A stretch of 46,546 nt of DNA from Gammaproteobacteria bacterium (GCA_030590945.1 JAUVBY010000006.1:1-46546), one strand, 5' to 3'. Shown: positions 34,433 to 44,028, numbered from the stretch's first letter. Numbers and translations are program-made. The notes: generated from the sequence alone by a model not told the origin.

Positions 34433-35134
34433 ATGACGAATAAAGCGGCCAGGGCCGTGGTATTGTTGAGTGGGGGACTGGACTCCACTACCGTGCTTGC
34501 GATTGCACAACAAAGAGGTTTCGACGTATTTGCATTGTCTTTCAGTTATGGGCAACGCCATACCGCTGAGCTTGAATCAGCCAGAGCGGTCGCGCAACAG
34601 TTTGAAGTGGCTCGTCACGTGGTGCTTGATATCGATTTGCGGCGCTTTGGCGGGTCTGCACTGACGGATGATATAGCGGTGCCAAAAGGGCGTGATATCG
34701 CTCAGATGGCTAAAGAAATCCCTGTGACTTATGTACCAGCGCGTAATACGATTTTTCTGTCCTACGCTCTGGCCTGGGCAGAGGTTCAGTCCGCCGAGCA
34801 TATTTTTATTGGTGTCAATGCGGTTGATTACAGCGGGTATCCGGATTGCCGGCCCGAATTTATCGAGGCCTTCCAGCGTATGGCAAATCTCGCCACCCGG
34901 GCGGGAGTGGAAGGTGAATCGCCGCTGTGTATTGAAACCCCCTTATTGCAGTTGAGCAAAGCGCAGATCATTTTAAAAGGAATCGAGTTAGGGGTGGATT
35001 ATGCGCTTACCAACAGCTGCTATGATCCGCCGGATTCCGGCGCACCCTGTACTGAATGCGATGCCTGCCTGCTGCGCGCCCAGGGCTTCAGGGATGCGGG
35101 TCTGTCTGATCCATTGGTAAATAAATATGCCTGA
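34433..35134 (+). CDS. queC: 7-cyano-7-deazaguanine synthase
   Basis: Converts 7-carboxy-7-deazaguanine to preQ0 with ATP and ammonia in queuosine biosynthesis. The 233-aa PP-loop protein has the N-terminal ATP-pyrophosphatase motif [24 protein letters not shown] and [17 protein letters not shown], plus the zinc-binding cysteine cluster in [20 protein letters not shown] at the C-terminus. It overlaps queD by 8 bp, so the two steps are coupled. A queE gene is not present. Confidence 0.96.
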   Translation: MTNKAARAVVLLSGGLDSTTVLAIAQQRGFDVFALSFSYGQRHTAELESARAVAQQFEVARHVVLDIDLRRFGGSALTDDIAVPKGRDIAQMAKEIPVTYVPARNTIFLSYALAWAEVQSAEHIFIGVNAVDYSGYPDCRPEFIEAFQRMANLATRAGVEGESPLCIETPLLQLSKAQIILKGIELGVDYALTNSCYDPPDSGAPCTECDACLLRAQGFRDAGLSDPLVNKYA

Positions 35135-36230
35135 GCATAAAAATCTGCGCGCTTATACCGTTGCGTCAGCCCGGTTTGAAGCCGCCTGTAAAATAGACTC
35201 TCTGCCGGCAGTGCATCGCGCATCCAGGCTTCATGGCCACGGTTTTAGGGTAAAACTACGTGCTGTACTGCCAGCTAACCGGGCACGGTTTCCCGGCAGC
35301 GAGGTGGATGATTTACTTGCTAGCCTGCAAACCAGCGTGGCACCATTGGATCATCGCTACCTTAACGAGATTATCCGCAATCCTACCAACGAGAATATAG
35401 CCCGTTGGGTTAAAAGCCAACTTCCGCTAGAGATCGATAAAATTGCGGTACAAAGCACACCTTACGAAGGCGTGGATATAGATAAACACGGCGATGCCCA
35501 TGTATGGCAGCAATTTAGTTTTGAAGCAGCGCATCGCCTGCCGAATGTCGAGCCGGGGCATCAGTGCGGGCGTATGCACGGGCATGGTTTTAAAGTCATA
35601 TTGCACGCCAGCCAGCAGCTGGGTAAGGCCGATATGGCGGTAGACATGGATGATTTGACTCGCCTTTGGGCAAAAATTGCGCCCGAGCTGGAATTCACCT
35701 GTTTAAACGATATACCGGGCCTGGAAAACCCAACCAGCGAACACTTGTGCGCCTGGTTGTGGCAGCGCCTTAAACCCGAGTTAAATGTATTGTCGTATGT
35801 TTCGGTATATGAGACCTCGACCGCCGGCTGTCACTTTGACGGACAGAAATTTCGCATCTGGAAAGATTTCAGGTTTGAATCAGCGCTTAAACTGGATGCG
35901 GCGACTGAGGGTGATGGTCGCCGCCGTATGCACGGTCATAGTTATCTTGTTCGCCTGCATCTTCAGGCACCACTGGATGCGATGTTGGGCTGGACCATTG
36001 ACTACGGAGAGGTAAAGGCGCGATTCAAACCATTGTCGGCGCAACTCGATCACTATACGTTAAACGACGTACAGGGCATGGAGACGCCTTCCAGCGCTGG
36101 CGTGGCGGCCTGGATACGCCAGCGGCTTGATAAGCGTCTTCCGGAACTGGATCGCGTTGACTGTTTTGAGAGAACCGGCTGCGGCTCCTTATTATCCTGG
36201 GCCGAGCAGGGGCCGGCGTTGCCAATTTAG
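35127..36230 (+). CDS. queD: Triple-domain QueD/PTPS-like protein (6-carboxytetrahydropterin synthase)
   Basis: A 367-aa protein containing three QueD-like units (about 10-115, 128-235 and 246-355) instead of one unit of about 120 aa. QueD makes 6-carboxytetrahydropterin from 7,8-dihydroneopterin triphosphate for queuosine. Unit 2 has the zinc histidines H136, H151 and H153, catalytic C147 (CGRMHGH) and pterin-anchoring E229 (VYETST), but E189-F190 replace the Asp-His pair. Units 1 and 3 keep Asp-His (D75/H76, D308/H309) but lack the Cys and the first zinc His; unit 1 also lacks the Glu. In homologous PTPS enzymes the Asp-His pair comes from a neighbouring subunit, so one composite site is plausible. 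Overlaps queC by 8 bp. Confidence 0.88.
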   Translation: MPEHKNLRAYTVASARFEAACKIDSLPAVHRASRLHGHGFRVKLRAVLPANRARFPGSEVDDLLASLQTSVAPLDHRYLNEIIRNPTNENIARWVKSQLPLEIDKIAVQSTPYEGVDIDKHGDAHVWQQFSFEAAHRLPNVEPGHQCGRMHGHGFKVILHASQQLGKADMAVDMDDLTRLWAKIAPELEFTCLNDIPGLENPTSEHLCAWLWQRLKPELNVLSYVSVYETSTAGCHFDGQKFRIWKDFRFESALKLDAATEGDGRRRMHGHSYLVRLHLQAPLDAMLGWTIDYGEVKARFKPLSAQLDHYTLNDVQGMETPSSAGVAAWIRQRLDKRLPELDRVDCFERTGCGSLLSWAEQGPALPI

Positions 36231-36247
36231 AATAATCGTTAGCAGGC

Positions 36248-36288
36248 TTGCGCTACATCAAGTTTTAACCGGCGCAGATTCATATACT
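36248..36288 (+). promoter_or_regulatory. Candidate FNR-activated class II promoter for hemN
   Basis: TTGCG-CTAC-ATCAA (36248-36261) matches the FNR consensus at eight of ten positions. A TATACT -10 begins at 36283, 28.5 bp after the box centre, placing the box near -41. The predicted start is about 20 nt before the hemN ATG. Anaerobic activation of hemN by FNR/Anr is known in other gammaproteobacteria. Confidence 0.6.
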
Positions 36289-36315
36289 AGTCAAAGTTTC
36301 AACCGTATTGCTTAA

Positions 36316-37707
36316 ATGACTGCGCCTCTAATTGAATTCGACCGGGAGATGATTAACCGCTATAACCATAGTGGCCCCCGTTATACATCCTACCCTACCG
36401 CAGTGACATTTCACGAGGGTTACAAGATAGAAGACTATGATGCGGCGTGCCGTGACGGAAATAATGATCCGGTGCCTGCGCCTCTTTCTCTGTATTTTCA
36501 TGTGCCGTTTTGCGATACCGTATGTTTTTACTGCGGTTGTAACAAAATCGTCACCAAACATAAATCACGAGCTAAGCCTTACCTCGAAATGCTTGATCGC
36601 GAGATTGAGATTGTGGGTGCAAAACTTGCAGATGACAGAGAAGTCGAGCAACTACATTTGGGTGGCGGCACGCCCACCTTTTTAAGTGAAGCCGAGATTT
36701 CGCACCTCATGTGGAAGGTTCAGTCACATTTTAATGCGAGACCCTCTGAACGCAAAGACTATTCAATCGAAATTGATCCCCGCTCGGTTACACCTCACTA
36801 TATTCAGGTGCTGGGAACATTGGGTTTTAATCGCTATAGCCTGGGTGTACAGGATGTAGATCTCAAGGTACAAAAAGCGGTGAATCGTGTACAGTCGGTT
36901 AAGATGACGCGCGAAGTTTTGAGTGCCTGTCGTGATGCCGGTGCTAAGTCGATCAATATCGATTTGATCTATGGTTTGCCGTTTCAAACGCCCGCCAGTT
37001 TCCGTGAAACCGTTGACGTGGTGATTGGCATGGAGCCGGACCGCTTATCAATTTTTAATTATGCTCATCTGCCGGAGATGTTTAAGGCGCAGCGCCGCAT
37101 CAATGCAGAAGACCTGCCTTCAGCGCAACAAAAGTTAGAGATTCTGCAAATCACCATCAAACAACTGTCTGATGCAGGGTACATTTATATTGGCATGGAT
37201 CATTTTGCTAAACCAGATGATGAACTGGTTATAGCGCGACAAACCGGACACTTACATCGAAATTTTCAGGGTTATACTACGCATGGAAACTGCGATCTGG
37301 TCGCGATGGGGGTCAGTGCTATATCGAATATTCGTGGTGTGTTTAGCCAGAACTACAAAGACGAATTGCGCTATACACAGGCGTTGGGCAATGGCGAACT
37401 TCCAATTATGAAAGGTTATATCATGACCGACGAAGATCGCTTGAGAGCCGCAGTCATTCAGCGCATTAGCTGCTATGGAAAACTGGATATCCCGAAGTTT
37501 GAATCACGCTATAAAATTGATTTTAAAACGCATTTTCGTCTTGCTCTGGAGGCGTTGCAACCGATGATCGAGGATGAACTGGTGTCTGTAAATGAAACGA
37601 CGCTGGAAGTGAGCGCAAAGGGGCGTTTGCTGGTGCGTAATATCTGCATGGCATTCGACGAGCACATTCAAAGCGTTGGGAGTGAGCGTTTTTCAAAAGC
37701 GATTTAG
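36316..37707 (+). CDS. hemN: Oxygen-independent coproporphyrinogen III oxidase
   Basis: Radical SAM enzyme that oxidatively decarboxylates coproporphyrinogen III when oxygen is scarce. The 463-aa length matches true HemN. It has the N-terminal trip-wire segment RYNHSGPRYTSYPTAV and the cluster motif FHVPFCDTVCFYCGCNK, with C66, C70, C73 and the extra C75 typical of HemN. HLGGGTPTFL, SIEIDPRSV and YGLPFQT follow, and the C-terminal HemN domain has YIGMDHFAKPDDEL. It is downstream of a candidate FNR box and convergent with fnr. Confidence 0.96.
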   Translation: MTAPLIEFDREMINRYNHSGPRYTSYPTAVTFHEGYKIEDYDAACRDGNNDPVPAPLSLYFHVPFCDTVCFYCGCNKIVTKHKSRAKPYLEMLDREIEIVGAKLADDREVEQLHLGGGTPTFLSEAEISHLMWKVQSHFNARPSERKDYSIEIDPRSVTPHYIQVLGTLGFNRYSLGVQDVDLKVQKAVNRVQSVKMTREVLSACRDAGAKSINIDLIYGLPFQTPASFRETVDVVIGMEPDRLSIFNYAHLPEMFKAQRRINAEDLPSAQQKLEILQITIKQLSDAGYIYIGMDHFAKPDDELVIARQTGHLHRNFQGYTTHGNCDLVAMGVSAISNIRGVFSQNYKDELRYTQALGNGELPIMKGYIMTDEDRLRAAVIQRISCYGKLDIPKFESRYKIDFKTHFRLALEALQPMIEDELVSVNETTLEVSAKGRLLVRNICMAFDEHIQSVGSERFSKAI

Positions 37708-37756
37708 CTATCGCTATCGAGGCAGACGAGAATTTATTCCATCAAACTCAGCTAGC

Positions 37757-37780
37757 CCGGATAATTCATGAATTATTCGG
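37757..37780. terminator. Palindrome between convergent hemN and fnr (likely bidirectional terminator)
   Basis: A 24-bp near-perfect dyad of form CCGGATAATTC-A/T-GAATTATTCGG (one G-T pair at position four) sits 50 bp after hemN and just before the fnr stop. With flanking AGC/GCT pairing it makes a long hairpin. The T-tracts are short, so the efficiency is uncertain. Confidence 0.5.
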
Positions 37781-37786
37781 CTTAGT

Positions 37787-38503
37787 TCAAGCGCGTATTG
37801 CAGATCCCTCATCCTGCCCACAGGAGCGAAGTGCTAGTTCCTCAAGATCCATAATATGCACATTGCGCCGATCAAATTCGACAATTTGATCATCCTGCAA
37901 TTGAGAGAGCAGTCGAGAAATAGTTTCAGGCGCCATGCCCAGGAAATTGGCAATGTCGCCTCGTGTCATGCTAAGTGTAAAGTCAATGGCGGAAAAGCCG
38001 CGTTTTTTATTTCGATCAGAAATATTCTTTAAAAAGCAGATGACCCGTTCTTCGGCCGGTCTTTGTGCAATGAGCACCAATACCGAATTGTGCGCGCGTA
38101 CATCATTCGCTATCATGGAATGAATATGTTTTGACACGCTTTTGATGTTCGAACATAAAAAATCAAGATGGCTGCCGGGAACCTTACATACCATAGAGTT
38201 TTCCAGCGCAATCACACTGGAGGTATGCGTGGAATCATAGCCATCGAAACCAATCAATTCGCCGGGCATATGAAAGCTGACAATTTGTGCGTCACCGTCT
38301 TTGCTGGATACAACGGATTTAAAGCTGCCGGATTTCACAGCGTATAAACCGCCGAATGTTTCGCCAACAGCGTAAAGTTGTGACCCTTTGGTATATTTCT
38401 GACCAGTCACTACATTTTTTTCCAGTAACGAAAATTCTGCTTCGTTCAGGCCCGCAGGCAGGCATATATCTGATAGCGCACAAACATCACACGATAAGCT
38501 CAT
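37787..38503 (-). CDS. fnr: Oxygen-sensing regulator FNR/Anr
   Basis: CRP-family transcription factor whose [4Fe-4S] cluster is destroyed by oxygen. The 238-aa product has the cluster ligands C5, C8 and C14 (CxxCxxxxxC spacing as in E. coli FNR) and the fourth cysteine in ENSMVCKVPG. A cyclic-nucleotide-like beta-barrel (YAVGETFGGLYAVKSGSFKS), a dimer helix, and a winged helix with RGDIANFLGMAPETISRLLS follow; the E-x-x-SR recognition residues read TTGAT-type sites. The ATG overlaps the ccoG stop (ATGA), implying co-translation with ccoG. Four matching boxes lie in this window. Confidence 0.95.
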   Translation of the reverse strand: MSLSCDVCALSDICLPAGLNEAEFSLLEKNVVTGQKYTKGSQLYAVGETFGGLYAVKSGSFKSVVSSKDGDAQIVSFHMPGELIGFDGYDSTHTSSVIALENSMVCKVPGSHLDFLCSNIKSVSKHIHSMIANDVRAHNSVLVLIAQRPAEERVICFLKNISDRNKKRGFSAIDFTLSMTRGDIANFLGMAPETISRLLSQLQDDQIVEFDRRNVHIMDLEELALRSCGQDEGSAIRA

Positions 38504-39921
38504 TTCTTCTCAATCCTCTGAAATCGGGCAGGTCCCAGGTATACGGAATCCTCGCTGACCGATAGCTTATCATTATCTAACGCCTTTAGCTTGATTTGAA
38601 ATACTGTGCTACGTACGCCGCCCAAATTTTCCGGATCGATTTTCACACGAATGATGTGATCATGAATGGTGCCGGATTTAATAGCGGGAATGGCAGAGTC
38701 CATATCGATGGTTGCATTTTCCAGGCCATCGATACTGACTTCAAAGACGTGCTCGGAATGATCCTTATTCATTATTCTGAGGCGAAACAGGTTTTCAATG
38801 TTGCCATCTCCTGAATCACGAAACAGACTGCTACGATCTCGAATAATATCCAGTGCTATAGGGTTGCGATTCGCCAGGCCCCAGCTCACCGCAATGAGCA
38901 TGCTGGTAATCAGTGCGGCGTAGATGAATACGCGAGGGCGTAATATGCTGTTGTGCTTGCCAGCCAGGCGGTTTTCTGTGGTATAGCGAATGAGTTCCCG
39001 GGGGCGGTCCACTTTGTCCATTATGTTGTTACAGGCATCTATGCACAGGGCACAACCGGTGCACTGGTATTGAAGTCCGTCGCGGATATCAATCCCCATC
39101 GGGCATACCTGGACACATACCGAGCAATCTATGCAGTCACCCTTGCCGCCATCATCCGGTTTTCGTTTGCCTCGCGCGCGAGACTCCCCCCGTTTCGTGT
39201 CATAAGCAATGAGCAGGGTGTCGGGGTCGTACATCACGCTTTGAAAGCGTGCGTAGGGGCACATATAGATGCATACCTGCTCGCGCATTACTGCGCCTAA
39301 CAGCCAGATCATTAGAGCATAAAAGAAGATCCAGAAGGCTTCTGCTGCACCGATATCAAGAACAAAAAATCGTGGAGTTAAGTCTCGTATTGCCGAAAAA
39401 TAGCCCACAAAGGTGAAACCGGTCCAAACAGAGAACACAATCCACAGGCTGTATTTCAGGCTCTTTTTCCTGATCTTCTCACTGTTCCAGGGTGATTTAT
39501 CAAGCTTGATGCGCTGATTCCGACTGCCTTCAACTAATTCTTCGATCCACAGGAGCGCTCGCGCCCAGACGGTTTGCGGGCAGGCGTATCCGCACCAGAG
39601 GCGGCCGGCGACGCTGGTGAAGAAAAATAATGCAAGCGCAGCGATAATCATTAATGCAGCGAGGAAAAAGAAATCCTGTGGCCAGATGATCAGGTCAAAA
39701 ATATAGAACTTGCGATTGGGCAGGTCCCACAGGACAGCCTGGCGCCCATTCCAGTTCAGCCAGGGAAAGCCGTAAAAAATAGCCAGCAGAATAAACACCG
39801 AGCTATTTCGCAGCTTGTTAAACAGGCCATAATCTTTGCGCGGATGGATTTTTATATGTTTGGCGTATAAATCAATCCGAGTAGATTGAGGTTTCACAGT
39901 TTCAGGATGAGGTTCAGACAT
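38500..39921 (-). CDS. ccoG: Cytochrome cbb3 oxidase accessory ferredoxin CcoG (FixG/RdxA)
   Basis: Membrane Fe-S protein involved in copper handling for assembly of cbb3 oxidase. I set the start at 39921 (MSEPHPETV), giving 473 aa; the longer frame reads into the terminator after ccoP. It has several membrane segments and LWCGYACPQTVWARALLW, with VCIYMCPYARFQSVM. Two ferredoxin clusters follow: CIDCSVCVQVCPMGID (263-278) and CTGCALCIDACN (287-298). A large periplasmic Ig-like C-terminus completes it (FixG C-domain). It is downstream of ccoNOQP past a terminator, upstream of fnr. ccoH, ccoI and ccoS are absent. Confidence 0.95.
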   Translation of the reverse strand: MSEPHPETVKPQSTRIDLYAKHIKIHPRKDYGLFNKLRNSSVFILLAIFYGFPWLNWNGRQAVLWDLPNRKFYIFDLIIWPQDFFFLAALMIIAALALFFFTSVAGRLWCGYACPQTVWARALLWIEELVEGSRNQRIKLDKSPWNSEKIRKKSLKYSLWIVFSVWTGFTFVGYFSAIRDLTPRFFVLDIGAAEAFWIFFYALMIWLLGAVMREQVCIYMCPYARFQSVMYDPDTLLIAYDTKRGESRARGKRKPDDGGKGDCIDCSVCVQVCPMGIDIRDGLQYQCTGCALCIDACNNIMDKVDRPRELIRYTTENRLAGKHNSILRPRVFIYAALITSMLIAVSWGLANRNPIALDIIRDRSSLFRDSGDGNIENLFRLRIMNKDHSEHVFEVSIDGLENATIDMDSAIPAIKSGTIHDHIIRVKIDPENLGGVRSTVFQIKLKALDNDKLSVSEDSVYLGPARFQRIEKK

Positions 39922-39949
39922 GTATGCAGAATAACAAAATTTTAAGCAA

Positions 39950-39980
39950 ATAAAAACGGAGACAGCTTTCACTGCCTCCG
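39950..39980 (-). terminator. Intrinsic terminator of the ccoNOQP operon
   Basis: On the minus strand CGGAGGCAG (39980 to 39972) pairs with CTGTCTCCG (39965 to 39957) around TGAAAG, followed by TTTTTAT. It is a strong GC-rich hairpin plus T-tract between ccoP and ccoG. Confidence 0.85.
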
Positions 39981-40025
39981 GATTGAATCACTGTTACCCG
40001 ATGTATATTGGGAACAGCAACCCGC

Positions 40026-40922
40026 TTAATGTGAGAGGCTATATACGTAAGCCGATAGCAGGTGGACTTTATCTTCGCCTAAAAAATCGCCATGCGCTGG
40101 CATCACGCCTACACGACCATTTTTAATGGTTTCAATAATCGCGCTGCGTGCGGAGCCGTACAGCCAAACTGAATCGGTTAAATTAGCTGCACCCAGAGCC
40201 TGATTTCCGGTCCCGGTAGGCAAGTGGCAGGCCAGGCAAATTTTGCCGTAAACTTGTTTACCCAGTTCAGAGGCCGTTTTATCCACATCGCGGCCAGCCA
40301 GTGACATGACGTACTCTGCTACGTTTTCAACTTCATCATCCGTCAATGGTAATCCACCACGAGCCGGCATATTGGCTGTGCGGCCAGTCATAATGCTCGT
40401 TTTAATCTGTTCAGGCGAACCGCCCCACAACCAGTTGTCATCTGTTAAATTCGGGAAGCCTATACCGCCGCGAGCATCGGAGCCGTGACAGACTGTGCAG
40501 TAGGAGGCAAAGATTCGTTCGCCTGACTTCATCGCATCGGTATTCTTTGCAAGCTCCTGAATCGGTGTCGCTGCATAAGCCGAGTACAGTTGGCTATATT
40601 TTGCATCGTATGTCGCGCTCTCCTTCTCATACTGATTTATTTGTGTCCAGCCAAACAGACCCTTATAAGCGCCCAGGCCAGGGTATAATGCCAAATAAAT
40701 GACTCCGAATACCAGCGTAAACAGGAACATGTAATACCACCAGCGAGGAAGGGGGTTGTCAAACTCTTCGAGGTCTTCGTCCCAGACGTGCCCGGTAGGT
40801 TTGATTTCACCTTCAACTTTCTTGATATTATTGGCAAATATCAGCCAGAAGCAAAAGAGGATGCTCAGGATGGTTACGATCGCAATGAGCCAGCCGATAA
40901 TGGGATGTGTGAAATCTGACAT
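40026..40922 (-). CDS. ccoP: Cytochrome cbb3 oxidase subunit III (dihaem) CcoP
   Basis: Dihaem c-type cytochrome that receives electrons from soluble cytochromes and passes them to CcoO. The 298-aa product has two N-terminal membrane segments around the conserved GHVWDEDLEEFDNPLPRWWYY. Two CXXCH sites follow: YCTVCH (C142, C145, H146) and CLACH (C229, C232, H233), with axial methionines likely in TANMPARGG and VGVMPAHGD. Lies 2 bp after ccoQ. Confidence 0.97.
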   Translation of the reverse strand: MSDFTHPIIGWLIAIVTILSILFCFWLIFANNIKKVEGEIKPTGHVWDEDLEEFDNPLPRWWYYMFLFTLVFGVIYLALYPGLGAYKGLFGWTQINQYEKESATYDAKYSQLYSAYAATPIQELAKNTDAMKSGERIFASYCTVCHGSDARGGIGFPNLTDDNWLWGGSPEQIKTSIMTGRTANMPARGGLPLTDDEVENVAEYVMSLAGRDVDKTASELGKQVYGKICLACHLPTGTGNQALGAANLTDSVWLYGSARSAIIETIKNGRVGVMPAHGDFLGEDKVHLLSAYVYSLSH

Positions 40923-40924
40923 GA

Positions 40925-41080
40925 TTATTCCTTCTCTTTCTCTTTAGTATTATCGTCGAAGGGCAGGTTCGCAGCATCGTCAAAATCGTGCTTGCGTTTG
41001 CCGCTCCACGCCCAGATCACGATCACAACGAAAGTGATCGTGACCAGTACGGTTAATATGGTTGCAAAAATAGATAACAT
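40925..41080 (-). CDS. ccoQ: Cytochrome cbb3 oxidase subunit CcoQ
   Basis: Small single-pass subunit that stabilises the cbb3 complex. The 51-aa product has one membrane segment (IFATILTVLVTITFVVIVIW) followed by AWSGKRKHDFDDAANLPFDD, the usual CcoQ tail. I set the start at 41080, 1 bp after the ccoO stop, rather than the longer frame that overlaps ccoO. Confidence 0.94.
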   Translation of the reverse strand: MLSIFATILTVLVTITFVVIVIWAWSGKRKHDFDDAANLPFDDNTKEKEKE

Positions 41081-41081
41081 C

Positions 41082-41720
41082 TTAGCGCGCCCTTTTGAGT
41101 TCAATGCCCAGACCTTGTAAATAGGCGACCATTGCATCCATTTCGGTGATCTCCTCAAGGCTGGCTTTTCCGGATTCAGTCAGCATGGACTCCAGGGCGC
41201 CGTCGATATCGGCGTCTGTATAGGGAATCCCCACCATTCTAAGACCGCGCATTTTTGCCAGTATGTCGCCGGAATTGGCCATCGAAGTGTTCAACCAGGG
41301 ATAGGCTGGCATCACGGATTCGGGCACTACACTGCGTGGCTGATCCAGATGGACGCGATGCCATTCGTCACTATAGCGACCGCCCACGCGATGCAAATCC
41401 GGCCCGGTACGCTTGGAACCCCATAAAAAGGGTTTATCGTAGACAAATTCACCGGCAACGGAGTAGTGACCGTAGCGATCTGTTTCTGCACGAAACGGAC
41501 GAATCATCTGTGAATGGCAGGTGTTACAGCCTTCGCGGATATATATGTCGCGGCCGGTCAGGCGCAACGCGCTGTAGGGCTTCAGGCCTTTAATTGGCTC
41601 GGTAGTTGAATGCTGGAAAAACAGAGGGGTAATCTGTACCAGACCACCGATGCTCACCATAATAAGGGTGAAAACAATGAGGTAAAATACATTGGTTTCG
41701 GCTTTTATCTGAAAACTCAT
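41082..41720 (-). CDS. ccoO: Cytochrome cbb3 oxidase subunit II (monohaem) CcoO
   Basis: Membrane-anchored monohaem cytochrome c of cbb3 oxidase. The 212-aa product has an N-terminal anchor, [20 protein letters not shown] (C65, C68, H69), [20 protein letters not shown] and a second conserved block [21 protein letters not shown] later MPAYPW supplies the probable axial Met. Standard order ccoN-O-Q-P. Confidence 0.97.
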   Translation of the reverse strand: MSFQIKAETNVFYLIVFTLIMVSIGGLVQITPLFFQHSTTEPIKGLKPYSALRLTGRDIYIREGCNTCHSQMIRPFRAETDRYGHYSVAGEFVYDKPFLWGSKRTGPDLHRVGGRYSDEWHRVHLDQPRSVVPESVMPAYPWLNTSMANSGDILAKMRGLRMVGIPYTDADIDGALESMLTESGKASLEEITEMDAMVAYLQGLGIELKRAR

Positions 41721-41742
41721 TTTCTTATCTCCTGTTATCGGC

Positions 41743-43158
41743 TTAGTGAGCAGGTGCTACAACAGGGGCGTTATATGCCTTACCCTGCGCGATGGTTTTA
41801 TACACATTGTACGCCATGATCAGCATGCCGAACAGGAATACGGCCCCACCTACACCACGAACAAAGTAGAATGGATGCATCGCCTGGACGCTTTCTACGA
41901 AGCTGTAGGTTAAGGTGCCGTCGGAGTTGACAGCGCGCCACATCAAGCCTTGCATGATGCCGGAGATCCACATCGACGTGATATAAAGAACGACGCCAAT
42001 AGTGGCTGTCCAGAAATGAATGTTGATCAGCTTCATGCTGTACATTGTGGTGTTATACAGGCGCGGAATGAGGTAGTACAATGAACCCATTGATACCATG
42101 CCAACCCAGCCAAGCGCGCCGGAATGTACGTGGCCGATTGTCCAGTCGGTATAGTGTGACAGGGCATTTACGGTTTTAATGGCCATCATCGGACCTTCAA
42201 ATGTGGACATGCCGTAGAACGAGACCGAAACCACCAGAAATTTGAGGATCGGGTCATCGCGCAGTTTTTCCCATGCGCCGGATAAAGTCATGATGCCGTT
42301 GATCATGCCGCCCCAGGAGGGCGCCAGCAGGATCAGTGATAAAACCATACCCAGGGATTGGGTCCAGTCGGGTAGCGCCGTATACATCAGATGGTGCGGG
42401 CCAGCCCAGATATAAGTAAAGACCAATGCCCAGAAGTGCACTACGGATAAACGATAGGAGTAAACCGGGCGCCCGACCTGCTTGGGGATAAAGTAGTACA
42501 TCATGCCCAGGAACGCGGCTGTGAGGAAGAAGCCTACCGCATTATGGCCGTACCACCATTGAATCATCGCATCCTGAACCCCGGAATAGATGGAGTAGGA
42601 TTTGGTCCATGTGATTGGGATTTCAAGGTTATTGACGATGTGCAGCATCGCAATGGTGATGATATAAGCGCCAAAAAACCAGTTCGCAACATAGATGTGC
42701 TTAACCTTGCGCATCATGATAGTGCCAAAGAAGACAATGGCGTAGGACACCCAGACGATGGTAATCAGAATATCAATGGGCCATTCAAGTTCGGCATATT
42801 CCTTTGAAGAAGTGAAGCCCAGCGGTAAAGTGATCGCAGCCAGGACGATAACAAGCTGCCAGCCCCAGAAGGTAAATGCCGCGAGCTTCGGTGCAAATAA
42901 TGGCGTATGACAGGTGCGTTGTACGATGTAATAAGAGGTTGCAAACAGAGCGCTACCTCCAAATGCGAAAATCACAGCATTGGTATGCAGCGGGCGAAGG
43001 CGACCAAAAGAAAGATAGGGTATGCCTTCGAGCATGTCCGGAAAGACTAACAGAAAGGCGATAATCACGCCAACCAGCATGCCTACTATTCCCCAGACTA
43101 CCGACATGACCGCAAACTTGCGGACCACATCGTAGTTATACGTTTGCGCTGAATTCAT
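41743..43158 (-). CDS. ccoN: Cytochrome cbb3 oxidase catalytic subunit I CcoN
   Basis: Haem-copper oxidase catalytic subunit (C family) with high oxygen affinity, containing haem b, haem b3 and CuB. The 471-aa product has about twelve membrane segments. [20 protein letters not shown] supplies the low-spin haem His, [19 protein letters not shown] the CuB His and the crosslinked Tyr region, and [20 protein letters not shown] the His-His pair. [19 protein letters not shown] supplies the late haem His. It lies under the candidate FNR promoter. Confidence 0.97.
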   Translation of the reverse strand: MNSAQTYNYDVVRKFAVMSVVWGIVGMLVGVIIAFLLVFPDMLEGIPYLSFGRLRPLHTNAVIFAFGGSALFATSYYIVQRTCHTPLFAPKLAAFTFWGWQLVIVLAAITLPLGFTSSKEYAELEWPIDILITIVWVSYAIVFFGTIMMRKVKHIYVANWFFGAYIITIAMLHIVNNLEIPITWTKSYSIYSGVQDAMIQWWYGHNAVGFFLTAAFLGMMYYFIPKQVGRPVYSYRLSVVHFWALVFTYIWAGPHHLMYTALPDWTQSLGMVLSLILLAPSWGGMINGIMTLSGAWEKLRDDPILKFLVVSVSFYGMSTFEGPMMAIKTVNALSHYTDWTIGHVHSGALGWVGMVSMGSLYYLIPRLYNTTMYSMKLINIHFWTATIGVVLYITSMWISGIMQGLMWRAVNSDGTLTYSFVESVQAMHPFYFVRGVGGAVFLFGMLIMAYNVYKTIAQGKAYNAPVVAPAH

Positions 43159-43281
43159 CGCAGTTCCTCAATTTAAAAAGTAGTGTTTATATTCTTTGAA
43201 TGCCGTTCAATGTTGCTTTGAACGAAGGCTCTAGTTTATCGAAATTCTCACAAGAATTAAACCAGTGCGTGAATCCGCAGA

Positions 43282-43322
43282 ACTATAGCGAACGAACGAT
43301 GGCCAGCCTTGATTTACGTCAA
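43282..43322 (-). promoter_or_regulatory. Candidate FNR-activated class II promoter for ccoNOQP
   Basis: On the minus strand TTGAC-GTAA-ATCAA (43322 to 43309) matches the FNR consensus at nine of ten positions. A TATAGT -10 begins at 43287, 28.5 bp from the box centre. The predicted start is near 43275, about 115 nt before ccoN. FNR/Anr control of cbb3 operons is established in Pseudomonas and others. Confidence 0.7.
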
Positions 43323-43386
43323 GTTTGGATTTCAATACGAATTATTTATTAGTTTGAAATTATAGTTGCCTGACAGGAAGGTTTTG

Positions 43387-44028
43387 TCATCGCCTCGACA
43401 AATAGTCCGCAACCGCATTGATATCATCATTGCTGAAGTTCTGTAGTATCTGAGCCATCGCAGGGTCAGAGTTTTTGCGGATGCCATCACGTATCCAGCG
43501 AAGTTCTCGAACCAGATACGGATAGTGCTGATTGCTCAGGCGCGGGTAAAAGAGTTCTGCGTTGCCCTGTGCCCGCTCGCCATGACAGGAAGTGCATTGC
43601 TGGAGATATAGTGTCTCACCGTTTTGCAGTTGCTTGCCAGAGCCCGTTACGGGAGATGGGTTGAGCGGCAGGGAAGCAGCATACGCCGCGATATCAGCCA
43701 TGCCCTGCAATCCCCCGAGGGTTTCCAGGTCGCTAAATGCATACATCGTCGGATTGATACGTTTTTTAGATTGAATATCCAGCAACTGCTTCAAAATAAC
43801 GCGTTGATGCTGACCCGCAATCGATGGATATTCCCCTTGTTGCTGGCCGAATCCATTTTCGCCATGGCAGGCCGCACACAGCGGGTAAATTTTTGTTCCT
43901 GCTTCTGGATCAGGTGTAAGGGCCACGGCTTCGGCCAGCGTTTTACTGATTTCAGCGTAAACCGGGGAATAAAATATCAGCGAAGCTATAAGCAGGGAAG
44001 CGCTTGAAAATGAGAAAAAAGAAAACAT
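43387..44028 (-). CDS. Dihaem cytochrome c (c4-like)
   Basis: A periplasmic electron carrier, probably a donor to cbb3 oxidase. The 213-aa product has a signal peptide (about 1-25, cleaved after SPVYA), then two class I haem domains. The first has LCAACHGENGFGQQQGEYPS (C51, C54, H55) and a probable axial Met in TMYAFSD. The second has QQCTSCHGERAQGN (C145, C148, H149), a YPRLSNQHYPYLVRELRWI block and a Met in DPAMAQILQ. The layout matches cytochromes c4. It is upstream of ccoN on the same strand but separated by 228 bp and the FNR promoter. Confidence 0.92.
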   Translation of the reverse strand: MFSFFSFSSASLLIASLIFYSPVYAEISKTLAEAVALTPDPEAGTKIYPLCAACHGENGFGQQQGEYPSIAGQHQRVILKQLLDIQSKKRINPTMYAFSDLETLGGLQGMADIAAYAASLPLNPSPVTGSGKQLQNGETLYLQQCTSCHGERAQGNAELFYPRLSNQHYPYLVRELRWIRDGIRKNSDPAMAQILQNFSNDDINAVADYLSRR

